A stretch of 51,518 nucleotides of DNA from an uncultured SAR116 cluster alpha proteobacterium (lineage in GTDB: Bacteria; Pseudomonadota; Alphaproteobacteria; Puniceispirillales; Puniceispirillaceae): NCBI GenBank assembly GCA_902547925.1, contig CACCQD010000011.1, positions 1 through 51,518 on the forward strand. The letters run 5' to 3'. The translations under genes and the position numbers were made by a program. Position 1 is the first letter of the stretch, and each line of letters begins with the position of its first letter. Below, piece by piece: positions 35,995 through 44,444 of this stretch. Below the pieces are notes generated by a model, which was given only the letters and a program-made list of their open reading frames with translations, was not told the origin of the DNA and made no database searches.

Positions 35995-37544
35995 GCAAAA
36001 CCCTGCGCCTTATTCTTGGCGATCAGTTGAGCCAGTCGGTTAGCAGTCTTGCAGATCTGGACAAGGGAAGCGATATCGTCCTGATGTGTGAGGTCATGGG
36101 TGAGGTGACCTATGTGCGCCATCACAAGAAGAAGGTCGCCTTCATCCTCTCGGCAATGCGGCATTTTGCCGATAGATTGCGTGCGCAAGACGTATCGGTT
36201 GTTTATGTGTCGCTCGACGATCCAGAGAATAGTGGCAGTTTTGCCGGTGAGGTGGCGCGCGCTGTCGCCCGGCATGATGTGTCACGGTTGGTTGTTACTG
36301 CGCCCGGAGAGTTTCGGGTCTTAGAAGATATGCAGAACTGGGAGACAGATCTCGGCATTGCAGTTGAGATTCGGCAGGATGACCGTTTTCTTTGCCCACC
36401 TGCAAGGTTCGAAAGCTGGGCTGCCGGTCGCAAACAGCTGCGTATGGATTTTTTCTATCGTGAAATGCGCCGACATCATGATGTGTTGATGGCCGATGGC
36501 AAGCCTGTTGGTGGCAAATGGAACTATGATGTGGATAACCGGGAGCGGCCGGATCCCTCACTCAAGGTGCCGGCACCACTCCAATTTCCGCCCGATGAGA
36601 CAAGCCAGACGGTTTTGAGTCTTGTGGGGCGCTATTGTGCCGACCATTTTGGTGAACTTGATGAGTTTGGGTTCGCGGTCACGCGTGAGCAGGCACTCGA
36701 GGTTCTGCAGGATTTCATTGCCAACCGGCTTCCGCTTTTTGGCACCTATCAGGACGCCATGATAGAGGGTGAGCCATGGATGTATCACAGTCATATCGGC
36801 TTCTATCTTAATATTGGGTTGCTCGGTCCGGGCGAGGTGATCACCGCCGCGCAGACTGCCTATGAAGCGGGCACGGCACCCCTGAACTCGGTGGAGGGTT
36901 TTATCCGTCAGATCCTTGGATGGCGGGAATTTATCAGAGGAATCTACTGGTTGAAGATGCCTCGCTATGCGACGGAGAATTTTCTTGCTGCCGACCGTCC
37001 TCTTCCGGATTTTTTCTGGACAGGCGACACGCAGATGAACTGTCTCAGGCAATCCATTGGCCAGACAAAAAAATATGCCTATGCACATCATATCCAACGA
37101 CTGATGGTGCTCGGCAATTTTGCATTGCTTGCTGGGTTGGCACCCAAATTTGTGAATGAGTGGTACCTCATTGTCTATGCTGATGCGTTTGAATGGGTCG
37201 AGCTGCCAAATGTCTCTGGTATGGTTCTGTTTGCTGACGGTGGCTATCTGGCGAGTAAGCCTTACGCCGCTGGCGGTGCCTACATAAATCGCATGTCGAA
37301 TTATTGTCAGAATTGCCGTTACAAGGTGGCCGAGAAAACTGGCAGCGATGCCTGCCCTTTCAATTATCTTTACTGGCATTTTCTCATAAGGAACCGAGAC
37401 AAGCTTGGTAACAATGCCCGCTTGGGCATGATCTACCGTTCGCTCGATCGGATGAGTGAGGACAGGCAACAAACAATCATGGATGATGCTGGTCAATTTC
37501 TGAATGACCTTGTCATATCCGCGCAGGGCCAGACCAAAATTTAA
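35991..37544 (+). CDS. Iron-sulfur bacterial cryptochrome/(6-4) photolyase (FeS-BCP, PhrB-like)
   Basis: This 517-residue protein belongs to the deoxyribodipyrimidine photolyase-related (DPRP) family, whose characterised members repair (6-4) photoproducts and carry FAD, a lumazine antenna and a [4Fe-4S] cluster. Cluster cysteines are visible: one in MNCLRQSIGQ, and three in NYCQNCRYKVAEKTGSDACP, with spacing C-X2-C-X12-C that equals the Agrobacterium PhrB pattern. The N-terminus LRLILGDQLSQS is typical. It overlaps the class I photolyase by four bases. Together the pair covers both main UV lesions. A signalling role, as for cryptochromes, cannot be excluded. Confidence 0.92.
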   Translation: MSKTLRLILGDQLSQSVSSLADLDKGSDIVLMCEVMGEVTYVRHHKKKVAFILSAMRHFADRLRAQDVSVVYVSLDDPENSGSFAGEVARAVARHDVSRLVVTAPGEFRVLEDMQNWETDLGIAVEIRQDDRFLCPPARFESWAAGRKQLRMDFFYREMRRHHDVLMADGKPVGGKWNYDVDNRERPDPSLKVPAPLQFPPDETSQTVLSLVGRYCADHFGELDEFGFAVTREQALEVLQDFIANRLPLFGTYQDAMIEGEPWMYHSHIGFYLNIGLLGPGEVITAAQTAYEAGTAPLNSVEGFIRQILGWREFIRGIYWLKMPRYATENFLAADRPLPDFFWTGDTQMNCLRQSIGQTKKYAYAHHIQRLMVLGNFALLAGLAPKFVNEWYLIVYADAFEWVELPNVSGMVLFADGGYLASKPYAAGGAYINRMSNYCQNCRYKVAEKTGSDACPFNYLYWHFLIRNRDKLGNNARLGMIYRSLDRMSEDRQQTIMDDAGQFLNDLVISAQGQTKI

Positions 37545-37558
37545 TGGAGTGTCGAGTA

Positions 37559-38185
37559 ATGAAACGTAAACCTTCCCTTTTTAGCCGTCTTGGCCAGATT
37601 GTGCTGGCTATCGCACTTTTGTCTGGTTTGTCCGTTGGCATTTCAGCATGCGCGCGCAACAACATCACCACACTGGCCGATCGAACGCCGAAGCTGGATT
37701 TGTCAACATTTTTTGAGGGGCAAACAGTTGCTCTGGGAATTTTTGAAGACAGGTTTGGCAATCTGCGTCGTCAATTCAGAGTTGTCCTTGAGGGAATGGT
37801 CGATGGCGATGTTCTGACGCTTGATGAGACTTTTATTTATGATGATGGGGAGCAAGATTTCAGGAAATGGATCATTCGCAGAGCGGGAAAGGGCAAGGAT
37901 GGCGAAGTCCTGTATGAGGGAAGCGCGGAGGATATCACGGGTGTGGCCAGCGGGGCCATTTCTGGCAATGCTTTGAACTGGGAATATGATGTTGTGTTGT
38001 CAATTGATGGACGTAACGTTGAGGTGCATTTTGATGATTGGATCTATCAGCAGCATGAAGATGTGGCAATCAATCGTGCCTACGTCAGCAAATTTGGGAT
38101 CGAGATTGGCTCTGTCACAATTGTATTTTTGCGTGGAGATGCTGCTGACGCCATCAGCCCCCTTGATCTGAAAAGATGGTCCTGA
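37559..38185 (+). CDS. DUF3833 family lipoprotein
   Basis: This 208-residue protein resembles the DUF3833 family. The N-terminus has a charged start, a hydrophobic stretch and the lipobox ISAC with the lipidated cysteine at residue 31, so the protein should sit in the periplasm on a membrane. The rest is rich in beta strand, starting with DLSTFFEGQTVALGIFEDRF and ending with VSKFGIEIGSVTIVFLR. GGAG at 37547-37550 favours the ATG at 37559; an ATG overlapping the previous stop at 37544 is possible. DUF3833 genes commonly accompany photolyases and lipid-modifying genes in light-responsive clusters of proteobacteria; the function is unknown. Confidence 0.8.
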   Translation: MKRKPSLFSRLGQIVLAIALLSGLSVGISACARNNITTLADRTPKLDLSTFFEGQTVALGIFEDRFGNLRRQFRVVLEGMVDGDVLTLDETFIYDDGEQDFRKWIIRRAGKGKDGEVLYEGSAEDITGVASGAISGNALNWEYDVVLSIDGRNVEVHFDDWIYQQHEDVAINRAYVSKFGIEIGSVTIVFLRGDAADAISPLDLKRWS

Positions 38186-38244
38186 TAAGCATTGTCTGTC
38201 AGTGATAGTCCGTGTTTGTGGTCTGGATTGAAAACAGGTTTTTT

Positions 38245-38772
38245 ATGGTAAAGTTTTCCCTCCGGGTGCTGACTATTCTCATCCTCACCGTTCTCAGCAG
38301 TAATGCCATTGCGCAGACAGCGATGATTGAGAAATTCGTGCCACAGGCGGCGCTTGTTGGTGAGGCTCGCTTTAAGGTTATGCTTTTTCCAGTTTATGAC
38401 GCGTCTCTTTATGCTCCAAATGGAAACTACGAAAAATCTGGTCCGTTGGTACTGGTTCTAAATTATGTTTCTGACCTCAAAAAAGATCGTATCGTGAGCA
38501 CTACAGTCAAAACGTTCAAGAGGCGCGAAATGGGTTCGTCCTCTGATATCAAAAATTGGCGTAAAATTATGGGTGAACATTTTTCTGATGTTAAAAAGGG
38601 TGATCGCATTATGATTGCGTTTCCTGACACACAGACTGTGGTTTTTTCAACGAATGGCAGTGAGCCTACCTATGTCGCTGATGAGAGGTTTTCAATAGCG
38701 TTTAGGGATCTTTGGCTTGGTGAGAATATAAGAAACAAAGGCTTTCAGAACAAATTGTTGGGTTTGAAATAA
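38245..38772 (+). CDS. Chalcone-isomerase-like secreted protein
   Basis: This 175-residue protein has a signal peptide (about residues 1-23, ending SNAIA) and a domain like the bacterial chalcone-isomerase-like family (PF16036 type). Typical features are VGEARFKVMLFPVYDASLYA near the start and later FPDTQTVVFSTNGSEP and AFRDLWLGENI. The bacterial proteins are not known to act on chalcones and may bind fatty acids or other hydrophobic ligands, as plant relatives do. Start at 38245 is set by ACAGG just upstream; a GTG at 38212 would precede the signal peptide with ten extra residues. It continues the photolyase operon. Confidence 0.78.
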   Translation: MVKFSLRVLTILILTVLSSNAIAQTAMIEKFVPQAALVGEARFKVMLFPVYDASLYAPNGNYEKSGPLVLVLNYVSDLKKDRIVSTTVKTFKRREMGSSSDIKNWRKIMGEHFSDVKKGDRIMIAFPDTQTVVFSTNGSEPTYVADERFSIAFRDLWLGENIRNKGFQNKLLGLK

Positions 38773-38777
38773 CCCAC

Positions 38778-38802
38778 CGCCCAGTTGGATATATGCTGGG
38801 CG
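38778..38802. terminator. Weak hairpin between the chalcone-isomerase-like gene and yciB
   Basis: CGCCCAG at 38778-38784 pairs with CTGGGCG at 38796-38802 over an 11-base loop. There is no T-run after it, so it may slow rather than end transcription, or protect the upstream message. Confidence 0.35.
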
Positions 38803-38832
38803 CCATCACATTCTAACGGAAGTGATTGCCCC

Positions 38833-39390
38833 ATGCGGCTTGGTGCCTTTTTCTTTGAAATTCTGCCGCTTGCCGGCTTTTTCATTGCCTTTCACCATCT
38901 GGGGCTACTGCCCGCTGCTGCGATTTCAGTTGGTTTGGGGTTGATGGTCTTGATCATTGCGCGATTGCGCGAGCGACGCTTTGCAAAGTTCCCGCTATTC
39001 TCGTTGGTCGTCTCTGTTCTGTTTACGCTCGCGGCTCTGCTTTTTGATGCGGCTGTTTTTATCAAAATCCAACCCACCCTGTTCAATGGAGCCTTTGCGG
39101 CAATATTGTTCCTTGGCCTCCTTCGTGGACGGGCAATGATGCAGGAGTTCTTCAGCGACCAGTTTGATCTGACTGATGCCACTTGGCATCTGCTCAGCTT
39201 AAGGTGGGCCTGTTTCTTTTTGGTTTTGGCCATCGCCAATGAATTGGCCTGGCGGCGGCTGGACGAGGCTGACTGGGTAGCCTACAAAACGTTCGTTGCT
39301 GCGCCAGCAAGCATGATCTTCATGCTGTTGCAGTTGCCCCTGACGTTGCGTGGCCGCCGCAATGTGGGCCAACCTCTCAGTAAGGAATAG
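38833..39390 (+). CDS. Intracellular septation protein A family (YciB/IspZ)
   Basis: This 185-residue inner-membrane protein has about five or six hydrophobic segments and matches the YciB family. Hallmarks are FFEILPLAGFFIAFHHLGLL at the start, FNGAFAAILFLGLL with the preceding IKIQPTLFNG, and RWACFFLVLAIANELAWRRL in the fifth segment. YciB proteins affect cell envelope synthesis and septation; the exact mechanism is unsettled. GGAAG at 38819-38823 precedes the ATG at 38833 by ten bases. Its last 14 bases overlap the convergent SDR gene. Its place behind photolyase-linked genes is unusual and may reflect envelope changes under light. Confidence 0.82.
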   Translation: MRLGAFFFEILPLAGFFIAFHHLGLLPAAAISVGLGLMVLIIARLRERRFAKFPLFSLVVSVLFTLAALLFDAAVFIKIQPTLFNGAFAAILFLGLLRGRAMMQEFFSDQFDLTDATWHLLSLRWACFFLVLAIANELAWRRLDEADWVAYKTFVAAPASMIFMLLQLPLTLRGRRNVGQPLSKE

Positions 39391-40123
39391 GCTTGCCATC
39401 ATAAGCAAAAAAGCCGCCTGTTTGCGCCGGTGTCAGTCCATCCAGCACCAACCATAACATGGCGGCACTTTCCTCGGCTGTGAATAGACTGGCATCAGGA
39501 ACATTCGCTTGAAACGGTTTTGACAGAGCTGTATCGACAGTGCCGGGATGCAGAGTCGCGATACAGGCGTTGGGGTTGTAACGAGCCATCTCAATGGACA
39601 GCGTGCGCATCAACTGGTTCTGCGCCGCCTTGCTGGCGCGGTAGGCGTACCAGCCACCTAACCGGTTATCGCTGATCGATCCAACACGCGCAGAAATGCT
39701 TGCAAAACTGAGAGGGTGGTCCCCGCGAAGCGTCTGCAAAAGAGCTTTCGCCAACAAAACGGGGCCTATGGCATTTACCTGATAGGCATATATCAGGCGA
39801 TCTGCATCAATGTCGGCAAGACGTTTTTCCGGTGCGGCAATTTCATCTTTGAGAATCCCGGAACAGCAGATCACGCGATCTAGCTTGTCTATCTTTGACC
39901 GAATATGTTCGCCTGCTTTTTCAATGCTGTCAGGAATGAGATTATCGAGGGCAAGCCATGTAATGGCAGGCCCTGGGGGAAAATATGCAAACCCTTGTGT
40001 TGTTGCCGGGTCTCGCGCTGTGAGAAACAGGTGGCTCACACCGGACGCAATGGCTTTTTGTGCGAGCGCAAGACCAATGCCTCGACCCGCGCCCTGAATT
40101 ACCACATTCATTCTTTGGTCCAT
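39377..40123 (-). CDS. Short-chain dehydrogenase/reductase
   Basis: This 248-residue classical SDR has the nucleotide-binding motif GAGRGIG near the N-terminus and the catalytic YRASK with an upstream serine in SISARVGS. It would reduce or oxidise a carbonyl/alcohol with NAD(P)H. The sequence LHPGTVDTALSKPFQANVPD is typical of the CsgA/carbonyl-reductase-like SDR branch. An ATG at 40111 (MNVVIQGAG) is an equally good start, since neither has a clear ribosome site. SDR genes of this type are frequent members of photolyase clusters with DUF3833 and chalcone-isomerase-like genes, which is the case here. Confidence 0.87.
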   Translation of the reverse strand: MDQRMNVVIQGAGRGIGLALAQKAIASGVSHLFLTARDPATTQGFAYFPPGPAITWLALDNLIPDSIEKAGEHIRSKIDKLDRVICCSGILKDEIAAPEKRLADIDADRLIYAYQVNAIGPVLLAKALLQTLRGDHPLSFASISARVGSISDNRLGGWYAYRASKAAQNQLMRTLSIEMARYNPNACIATLHPGTVDTALSKPFQANVPDASLFTAEESAAMLWLVLDGLTPAQTGGFFAYDGKPIPY

Positions 40124-40246
40124 TTCTGTTTATGAGGAGAGGAGCATCTCGTTTCCTCAAAGCATTTTGGCCGCAATGATTTGGCAGCGCTTATTGATGA
40201 TTTGGGATGCCGCCACCATCTATACAAGAGTGAAAAAGCTAGGAAA

Positions 40247-40741
40247 ATGGTTATGTTTTTTGCAAGATTACAAATAAAATTTCCGGTTGGACAGATGGTG
40301 GCAGTTCTGGCTTTCTGTATGATGGCGATGTCGGCGAGGGCAGATCTTGTAAAGCCGGATCCTGCTATTGCGCCGGTGGAGGTGGTGGCCATTCAACTCA
40401 AAGCCCTCCAATTCAATGATAACCCCGAACCTGATTTCGGCATTGCTCAGACTTGGGCATTCGCACATCCGCGGAATCGTGTGGCAACTGGCCCACTTCC
40501 AAGATTTGCCTCGATGATCAAGGGGCCGTCTTATAACATGATGCTGAACCACAGCCGGCATGAAATTTCACCGGTCATGGTCGGCCCAGACAGGGCGCAA
40601 TTCGATGTGTTGCTGGAGACTGGTGGTGGCAAAATTCTACTTTTTCAATGGGGTGTTGAAAAGGTGAAATCCGGCGAATTCAATGGTAGTTGGATGACAG
40701 TGGCAGTTTCGATGCCACGGCTCGCTGGTCAGGGGAGTTAA
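40247..40741 (+). CDS. DUF4864-like secreted protein
   Basis: This 164-residue protein has a signal peptide (residues 1 to about 33, ending SARA) followed by one small domain. The stretch WAFAHPRNRVATGPLPRFAS and YNMMLNHSRHEI resembles DUF4864, a family of unknown function with an NTF2-like fold. Similar proteins occur in cyanobacteria and plants as well as proteobacteria. AGGA at 40241-40244 supports the ATG at 40247 (or 40253). It is divergent from the SDR gene and converges with a DMT transporter, overlapping it by four bases. Function unknown. Confidence 0.65.
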   Translation: MVMFFARLQIKFPVGQMVAVLAFCMMAMSARADLVKPDPAIAPVEVVAIQLKALQFNDNPEPDFGIAQTWAFAHPRNRVATGPLPRFASMIKGPSYNMMLNHSRHEISPVMVGPDRAQFDVLLETGGGKILLFQWGVEKVKSGEFNGSWMTVAVSMPRLAGQGS

Positions 40742-41616
40742 CGTAATTGGCGTTCGCGCCAGAATGAAAAAAGACCGGCACCCACAATGACGCTTGCACC
40801 CAGTACGATATAGTTGTCAATGACATCTCCAAAGGCCCACATGCCAACAGCTGATGCAAACACAAGCTGTAAATAGGCAAATGGTTGGACCATTGAAGCC
40901 TCTGTGACGTCATAGGCTTTGATTAGCAGAAAATGGCCGCCGATGCCTGTCAGGCAGAGAGCGGCCATCCAGAACCAATCTGTGCTCTCAGGTGGTAGCC
41001 AGAAAAATGGCCCAATCAGGCTTACCCCAATGGCGCCGCCCACCCCAGTCCAGAAGAAGCTAGTTTCCGCAGAATCGCTCCGCGCTGCATATCTCGTCAA
41101 AACACCATAGGCGGCAAAACATAGGGCGCTGAAAACGGGTAATATTGTGTGGAGGTCGAAAGAGGCGGTGCCTGGTCGAATTGCGATTATGACACCACAT
41201 AAGCCTGCCAAAACTGCTGTCCAGCGCCGCCATCCTACACGCTCACCCAGAAAGAGTGCAGAAAGGGCGGTGATGGTTAGCGGGTAGCTGGCAAAGACCG
41301 CCTGAAATTCGACCAGACCGACAAGTGTGAAAGCCCATACGGCAACACATATCTGGACAACGAGCAGAACACCGCGTCCGATCTGAAGAACTGGCTGGCT
41401 GGTTCGGGCAATGTTGCTTACGCCCCCGCGATAATGGCTCAGAGTCACCACGAACAGCGCAAAGAACCAGTAACGAATCATGACAATTGTCAGGACATTA
41501 TAGCTTTCGGCCAGATAGCGGGAGATGCCGTCTTGAATGGCAAAAACCATGGTGGTCAGAACCATCAGAGTGATGCCGAGGGTAGGTCTGTTGGTACGTG
41601 GGGTGATGGGGCTCAT
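40738..41616 (-). CDS. EamA-family (DMT) transporter
   Basis: This 292-residue protein has about ten hydrophobic helices in two EamA repeats. The first repeat includes FAIQDGISRYLAESYNVLTI and the second repeat FLLIKAYDVTEASMVQPFAY, a sequence often seen in this family. It is likely an exporter of a small metabolite; no substrate can be given. It is distinct from the DMT gene at 27031. The gene reads toward the DUF4864-like gene and starts 39 bases after ung on the same strand, so the two may share a transcript. Confidence 0.86.
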   Translation of the reverse strand: MSPITPRTNRPTLGITLMVLTTMVFAIQDGISRYLAESYNVLTIVMIRYWFFALFVVTLSHYRGGVSNIARTSQPVLQIGRGVLLVVQICVAVWAFTLVGLVEFQAVFASYPLTITALSALFLGERVGWRRWTAVLAGLCGVIIAIRPGTASFDLHTILPVFSALCFAAYGVLTRYAARSDSAETSFFWTGVGGAIGVSLIGPFFWLPPESTDWFWMAALCLTGIGGHFLLIKAYDVTEASMVQPFAYLQLVFASAVGMWAFGDVIDNYIVLGASVIVGAGLFSFWRERQLR

Positions 41617-41655
41617 TTTTCGGAGCTTAGGCTCTGCATTACCTTATTGCACAGG

Positions 41656-42333
41656 TTAATTTAGATACCAGTCAATCGGGTCAACATGACTCCTTGCCAA
41701 ATATGCATTTGCCCGCGAAAAAGGACTGGATCCAAAAAACCCGGTATGTGCCGACAGGGGAGAGGGATGAGCACTGGTAATCACCAGATGCTTTTCTTGA
41801 TCGATGAACTGACCCTTTTGCATTGCCTTACGGCCCCATAGGATAAAAACGATATTGCTTCGCTCTGTGTTCAGGACATCCATAACGGCATCGGTAAAAG
41901 GCTCCCAGCCTTTGTTCTGGTGTGAGCCGGCGCGCGCTTCTTCAACGGTCAAACAACTATTCAGCAGCAATACACCCTGTCTAGCCCACGCAGAAAGGTT
42001 GCCATGCGATGCCGGTGGTAGGCCGAGGTCAGCGTGCAATTCTTTATAGATGTTTTTCAGGGACGGTGGAGGAGGCACATTTGTCTCAACAGAAAAACTC
42101 AAACCATGGGCCTGTCCCTCTCCATGATAGGGATCCTGGCCAAGAATGACAATTTTTACTCGATCAAAAGGTGTGAGTGCAAATGCGTGGAAAATTTTTC
42201 CGCTTGGAGGATAAATTTTTTTCCCGGCAGCTCTTTCCTGGCGGAGAAAGTCCCCAAGACCCTCCATTTCCGCAGTTTCGAAAAGGGGGGCAAGTCTCTG
42301 GTGCCAACTGGTCTCTAGCTTCACTTTAGGCAT
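41656..42333 (-). CDS. ung: Uracil-DNA glycosylase, family 1
   Basis: This 225-residue enzyme removes uracil from DNA, the first step of base-excision repair after cytosine deamination. The catalytic loop is ILGQDPYHGEGQAHGLSFS, with the aspartate that activates water, and the DNA-intercalating leucine loop is HPSPLSAHTGFFGS. LLLNSCLTVEEARAGSH is another family block. Length is standard. It adds a third DNA-repair enzyme to the neighbourhood of the two photolyases, though on the other strand. Confidence 0.95.
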   Translation of the reverse strand: MPKVKLETSWHQRLAPLFETAEMEGLGDFLRQERAAGKKIYPPSGKIFHAFALTPFDRVKIVILGQDPYHGEGQAHGLSFSVETNVPPPPSLKNIYKELHADLGLPPASHGNLSAWARQGVLLLNSCLTVEEARAGSHQNKGWEPFTDAVMDVLNTERSNIVFILWGRKAMQKGQFIDQEKHLVITSAHPSPLSAHTGFFGSSPFSRANAYLARSHVDPIDWYLN

Positions 42334-42423
42334 ACTCGCAGGCTACGCATGGAAAATAGGGCTTGCAGGTGCCGCAAAAAGTAATTTTTTTTCACAGACC
42401 GATAGTCTAAAAGTTACAGCAAC

Positions 42424-43065
42424 TTATTCAGCTGCGGAGAGGTTGCGTTGGTTAGTAGTGGCGCCTTCACCAATTTTTGCAATCGTTCTGCTAGCGTCGG
42501 CAATCACGTTGCGGCGGTTTTTGGACAGGCCCGTAACATCAACGAATGTCACGTCTGTTATGCCGATGAAGGACAGTATGTGTTCGACATATCCACTGCT
42601 GTAGTCGATTTCGCTACGGCCAAGTGTGCCGCCAGAGGTGATCACCACAAATGCGCGCTTGCCAGCAAGCAGACCCTGTGGTTTGTCGTTCTCGTAAACA
42701 AAGGTGATGTTGGTTCGGCAAATCAGATCTATCCAAGCCTTGAAGGCTGCTGGCACACTGGAATTATAGATGGGAACAGCAATGACAATGTCATCCGCGG
42801 CCTGAAGTTCGGACACGAGCGCATCCGATTGCGCCAATAACACCCGTTGATCTTGCGTGCGCATTTCCTCGGGCGTCCGGTCGCTGTTGATCCAAGCTTC
42901 ATTGACCAAGCCGATACCACATGTCAGATCCCGGGTGACAACCTCTACATCATGTGACCGGCCACCTAATGCAGCGACCATTTCATCTGCAAGCCGCCGA
43001 CTGACTGATTTCGTCTTGCGCATGCTAGCGTCTACGCGAAGTATCGTTTTGGGAGTTCCACTCAT
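42424..43065 (-). CDS. azoR: FMN-dependent NADH-azoreductase
   Basis: This 213-residue flavodoxin-fold enzyme reduces quinones and azo compounds with NAD(P)H. Family features are RVDASMRKTKSVSRRLADEM, the FMN-binding PIYNSSVPAAFKAWIDLICR, and TSGGTLGRSEIDYSSGYVEH. The physiological role is usually two-electron quinone reduction, which protects against redox cycling. It is divergent from a LysR gene with a 175-base spacer, a very common azoR-LysR pairing, so the regulator probably controls it in response to electrophiles or quinones. Confidence 0.9.
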   Translation of the reverse strand: MSGTPKTILRVDASMRKTKSVSRRLADEMVAALGGRSHDVEVVTRDLTCGIGLVNEAWINSDRTPEEMRTQDQRVLLAQSDALVSELQAADDIVIAVPIYNSSVPAAFKAWIDLICRTNITFVYENDKPQGLLAGKRAFVVITSGGTLGRSEIDYSSGYVEHILSFIGITDVTFVDVTGLSKNRRNVIADASRTIAKIGEGATTNQRNLSAAE

Positions 43066-43114
43066 GATAACCCTGTGCCCTCCATGCTCTTAAACGCCAG
43101 TTGAGGGAAAGGAG

Positions 43115-43145
43115 AGCCATGGGAGGGGGGAGGGCCCCCATGGCT
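43115..43145. repeat. Inverted repeat with G-rich loop upstream of azoR
   Basis: AGCCATGGG at 43115-43123 is the exact complement of CCCATGGCT at 43137-43145, enclosing 13 G-rich bases. It lies about 50 bases upstream of the azoR start within the divergent spacer. It could be an mRNA hairpin in the azoR leader or a protein-binding dyad. Confidence 0.55.
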
Positions 43146-43240
43146 AAACAAAAGTTAGTCGCTGACGACCCAAGTAAAAAGACGTGTATTAAACAAAATA
43201 TAATTCTAAAATAATCAATAATGATATACGCTGCGACATA

Positions 43241-44155
43241 ATGAGCCAAATTGAAGAAATCCGCGCCTTTGTTATGGTGGTAGAAACCGGCAGCCTGACC
43301 CATGCTGCGGAGCGGCTTGGCATCGCGGTATCCGCGGTTAGCCGGCGCTTGAAGGATCTGGAATTGCGCCTCGGCGCACCTCTTATCCAGCGTACAACGC
43401 GCCGCATGTATCTGAACGAGGTTGGGCAGGGTTTTTATGACCGGTGCAAGGCGGTGCTTGACGAGCTTGAGGCCGCCCAGCAGGAAGTTCTGAATTCGGG
43501 TGGTGCGTTGAATGGCGTTTTGCGAATTAGCACGCCGGTCTCCTTTGGTGTTGCCCACATGTCTACTGCCATTGCCCAATTCATGCATGCGCACCCAGAG
43601 ATTCGCATTGAAATGGATTTGTCTGACAAGCGCGTTGATCTGGTGGCGGAGGGGTTTGATTTGGCCATTAGGATTGGAGTTCTCTCTGACTCAAGCTTAA
43701 TCGCCAAGAAAATTTCCTGGGTCAAGAAAATTCCCTGCGCCGCGCCTGACTTTCTAGAGCGCTACCCAAAAATCACCAAGCCAAAGGATTTGATGGACGC
43801 CCCTGCGCTTGTCTATTCGAACGACAAATCGCCAGCCGATTGGGGTTACACTGCGCCTGATGGCAAGTCGGGTGTGATGCGGGTTAGCCCAAAACTGACA
43901 GCTTCGAATGGTGATGTGCTGCGCGAAGCGGCGATTGCCGGGCTTGGCATTACCTGCTTGCCGAGCTTTCTACATTATGATGCGATAAATAATGGTTTGT
44001 TGCGGCCCGTCCTATCGGACTACGACTGGACGGCATTTGACGTATTTGCGGTTTATCCAAAAACAACAATTCTTCCAAAGCGAACGCGTGCATTTGTTGA
44101 TTTCATGGCATCGCGTTACGGCAAAGATCCAGTTTGGAATAAAATCCACGCCTAG
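43241..44155 (+). CDS. LysR-family transcriptional regulator
   Basis: This 304-residue LysR protein has an N-terminal DNA-binding domain (VETGSLTHAAERLGIAVSAV, then SRRLKDLELRLGAPL) and a C-terminal effector domain beginning near residue 90 (LRISTPVSFGVAHM). It is of the CrgA/DsdC-like subgroup often found beside quinone or azo reductases. Its ATG directly follows an AT-rich spacer shared with azoR, and it should repress or activate that gene. The ligand is unknown; electrophilic quinones are a reasonable guess from the family's habits. Confidence 0.9.
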   Translation: MSQIEEIRAFVMVVETGSLTHAAERLGIAVSAVSRRLKDLELRLGAPLIQRTTRRMYLNEVGQGFYDRCKAVLDELEAAQQEVLNSGGALNGVLRISTPVSFGVAHMSTAIAQFMHAHPEIRIEMDLSDKRVDLVAEGFDLAIRIGVLSDSSLIAKKISWVKKIPCAAPDFLERYPKITKPKDLMDAPALVYSNDKSPADWGYTAPDGKSGVMRVSPKLTASNGDVLREAAIAGLGITCLPSFLHYDAINNGLLRPVLSDYDWTAFDVFAVYPKTTILPKRTRAFVDFMASRYGKDPVWNKIHA

Positions 44156-44444
44156 CTGGCCACTACCTTTGGCCAGTTGGATGAATTTACCCAGTGGGAT
44201 GAATTTTCCTTGAATTAATTTTTTCGGTTAAAGGAAAATTCTTTCCATTTGCGACCTCTTTACCGCACAAAACGCAAGGGTTAACGTTTGAGTGTTTTTG
44301 GCGGTGTGCGCCTTAGACTTTGTGTGTTCGCACCCACACGAACCTTGACTCATCCTTTAGACAGGGCAGATCAAAGACGCGCGAAAGCGCCTTTTATTTG
44401 TGTGCGTGCTTGTTAGCATATGTTATTGCACCTAAAATCTCGGT
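44156..44444. other. Gene-free spacer after the LysR gene
   Basis: This stretch holds no convincing gene. A weak hairpin, CTGGCC at 44156-44161 with GGCCAG at 44171-44176, directly follows the LysR stop but lacks a T-run. Two copies of GATGAATTT occur at about 44180 and 44199. The region may carry a promoter for the downstream sulfur gene, but no clear one was seen. Confidence 0.5.

Noticed and set aside
36558-37496. Long open frame (312 codons) antisense to the FeS photolyase
   Set aside because: It lies wholly inside a well-supported gene, its protein has no recognisable domain, and its composition is that of a shadow frame.
44180-44210. Direct repeats of GATGAATTT after the LysR gene as a possible repeat array
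   Set aside because: Only two short copies exist with no regular spacing or spacer structure; no CRISPR-like array was found in the window.
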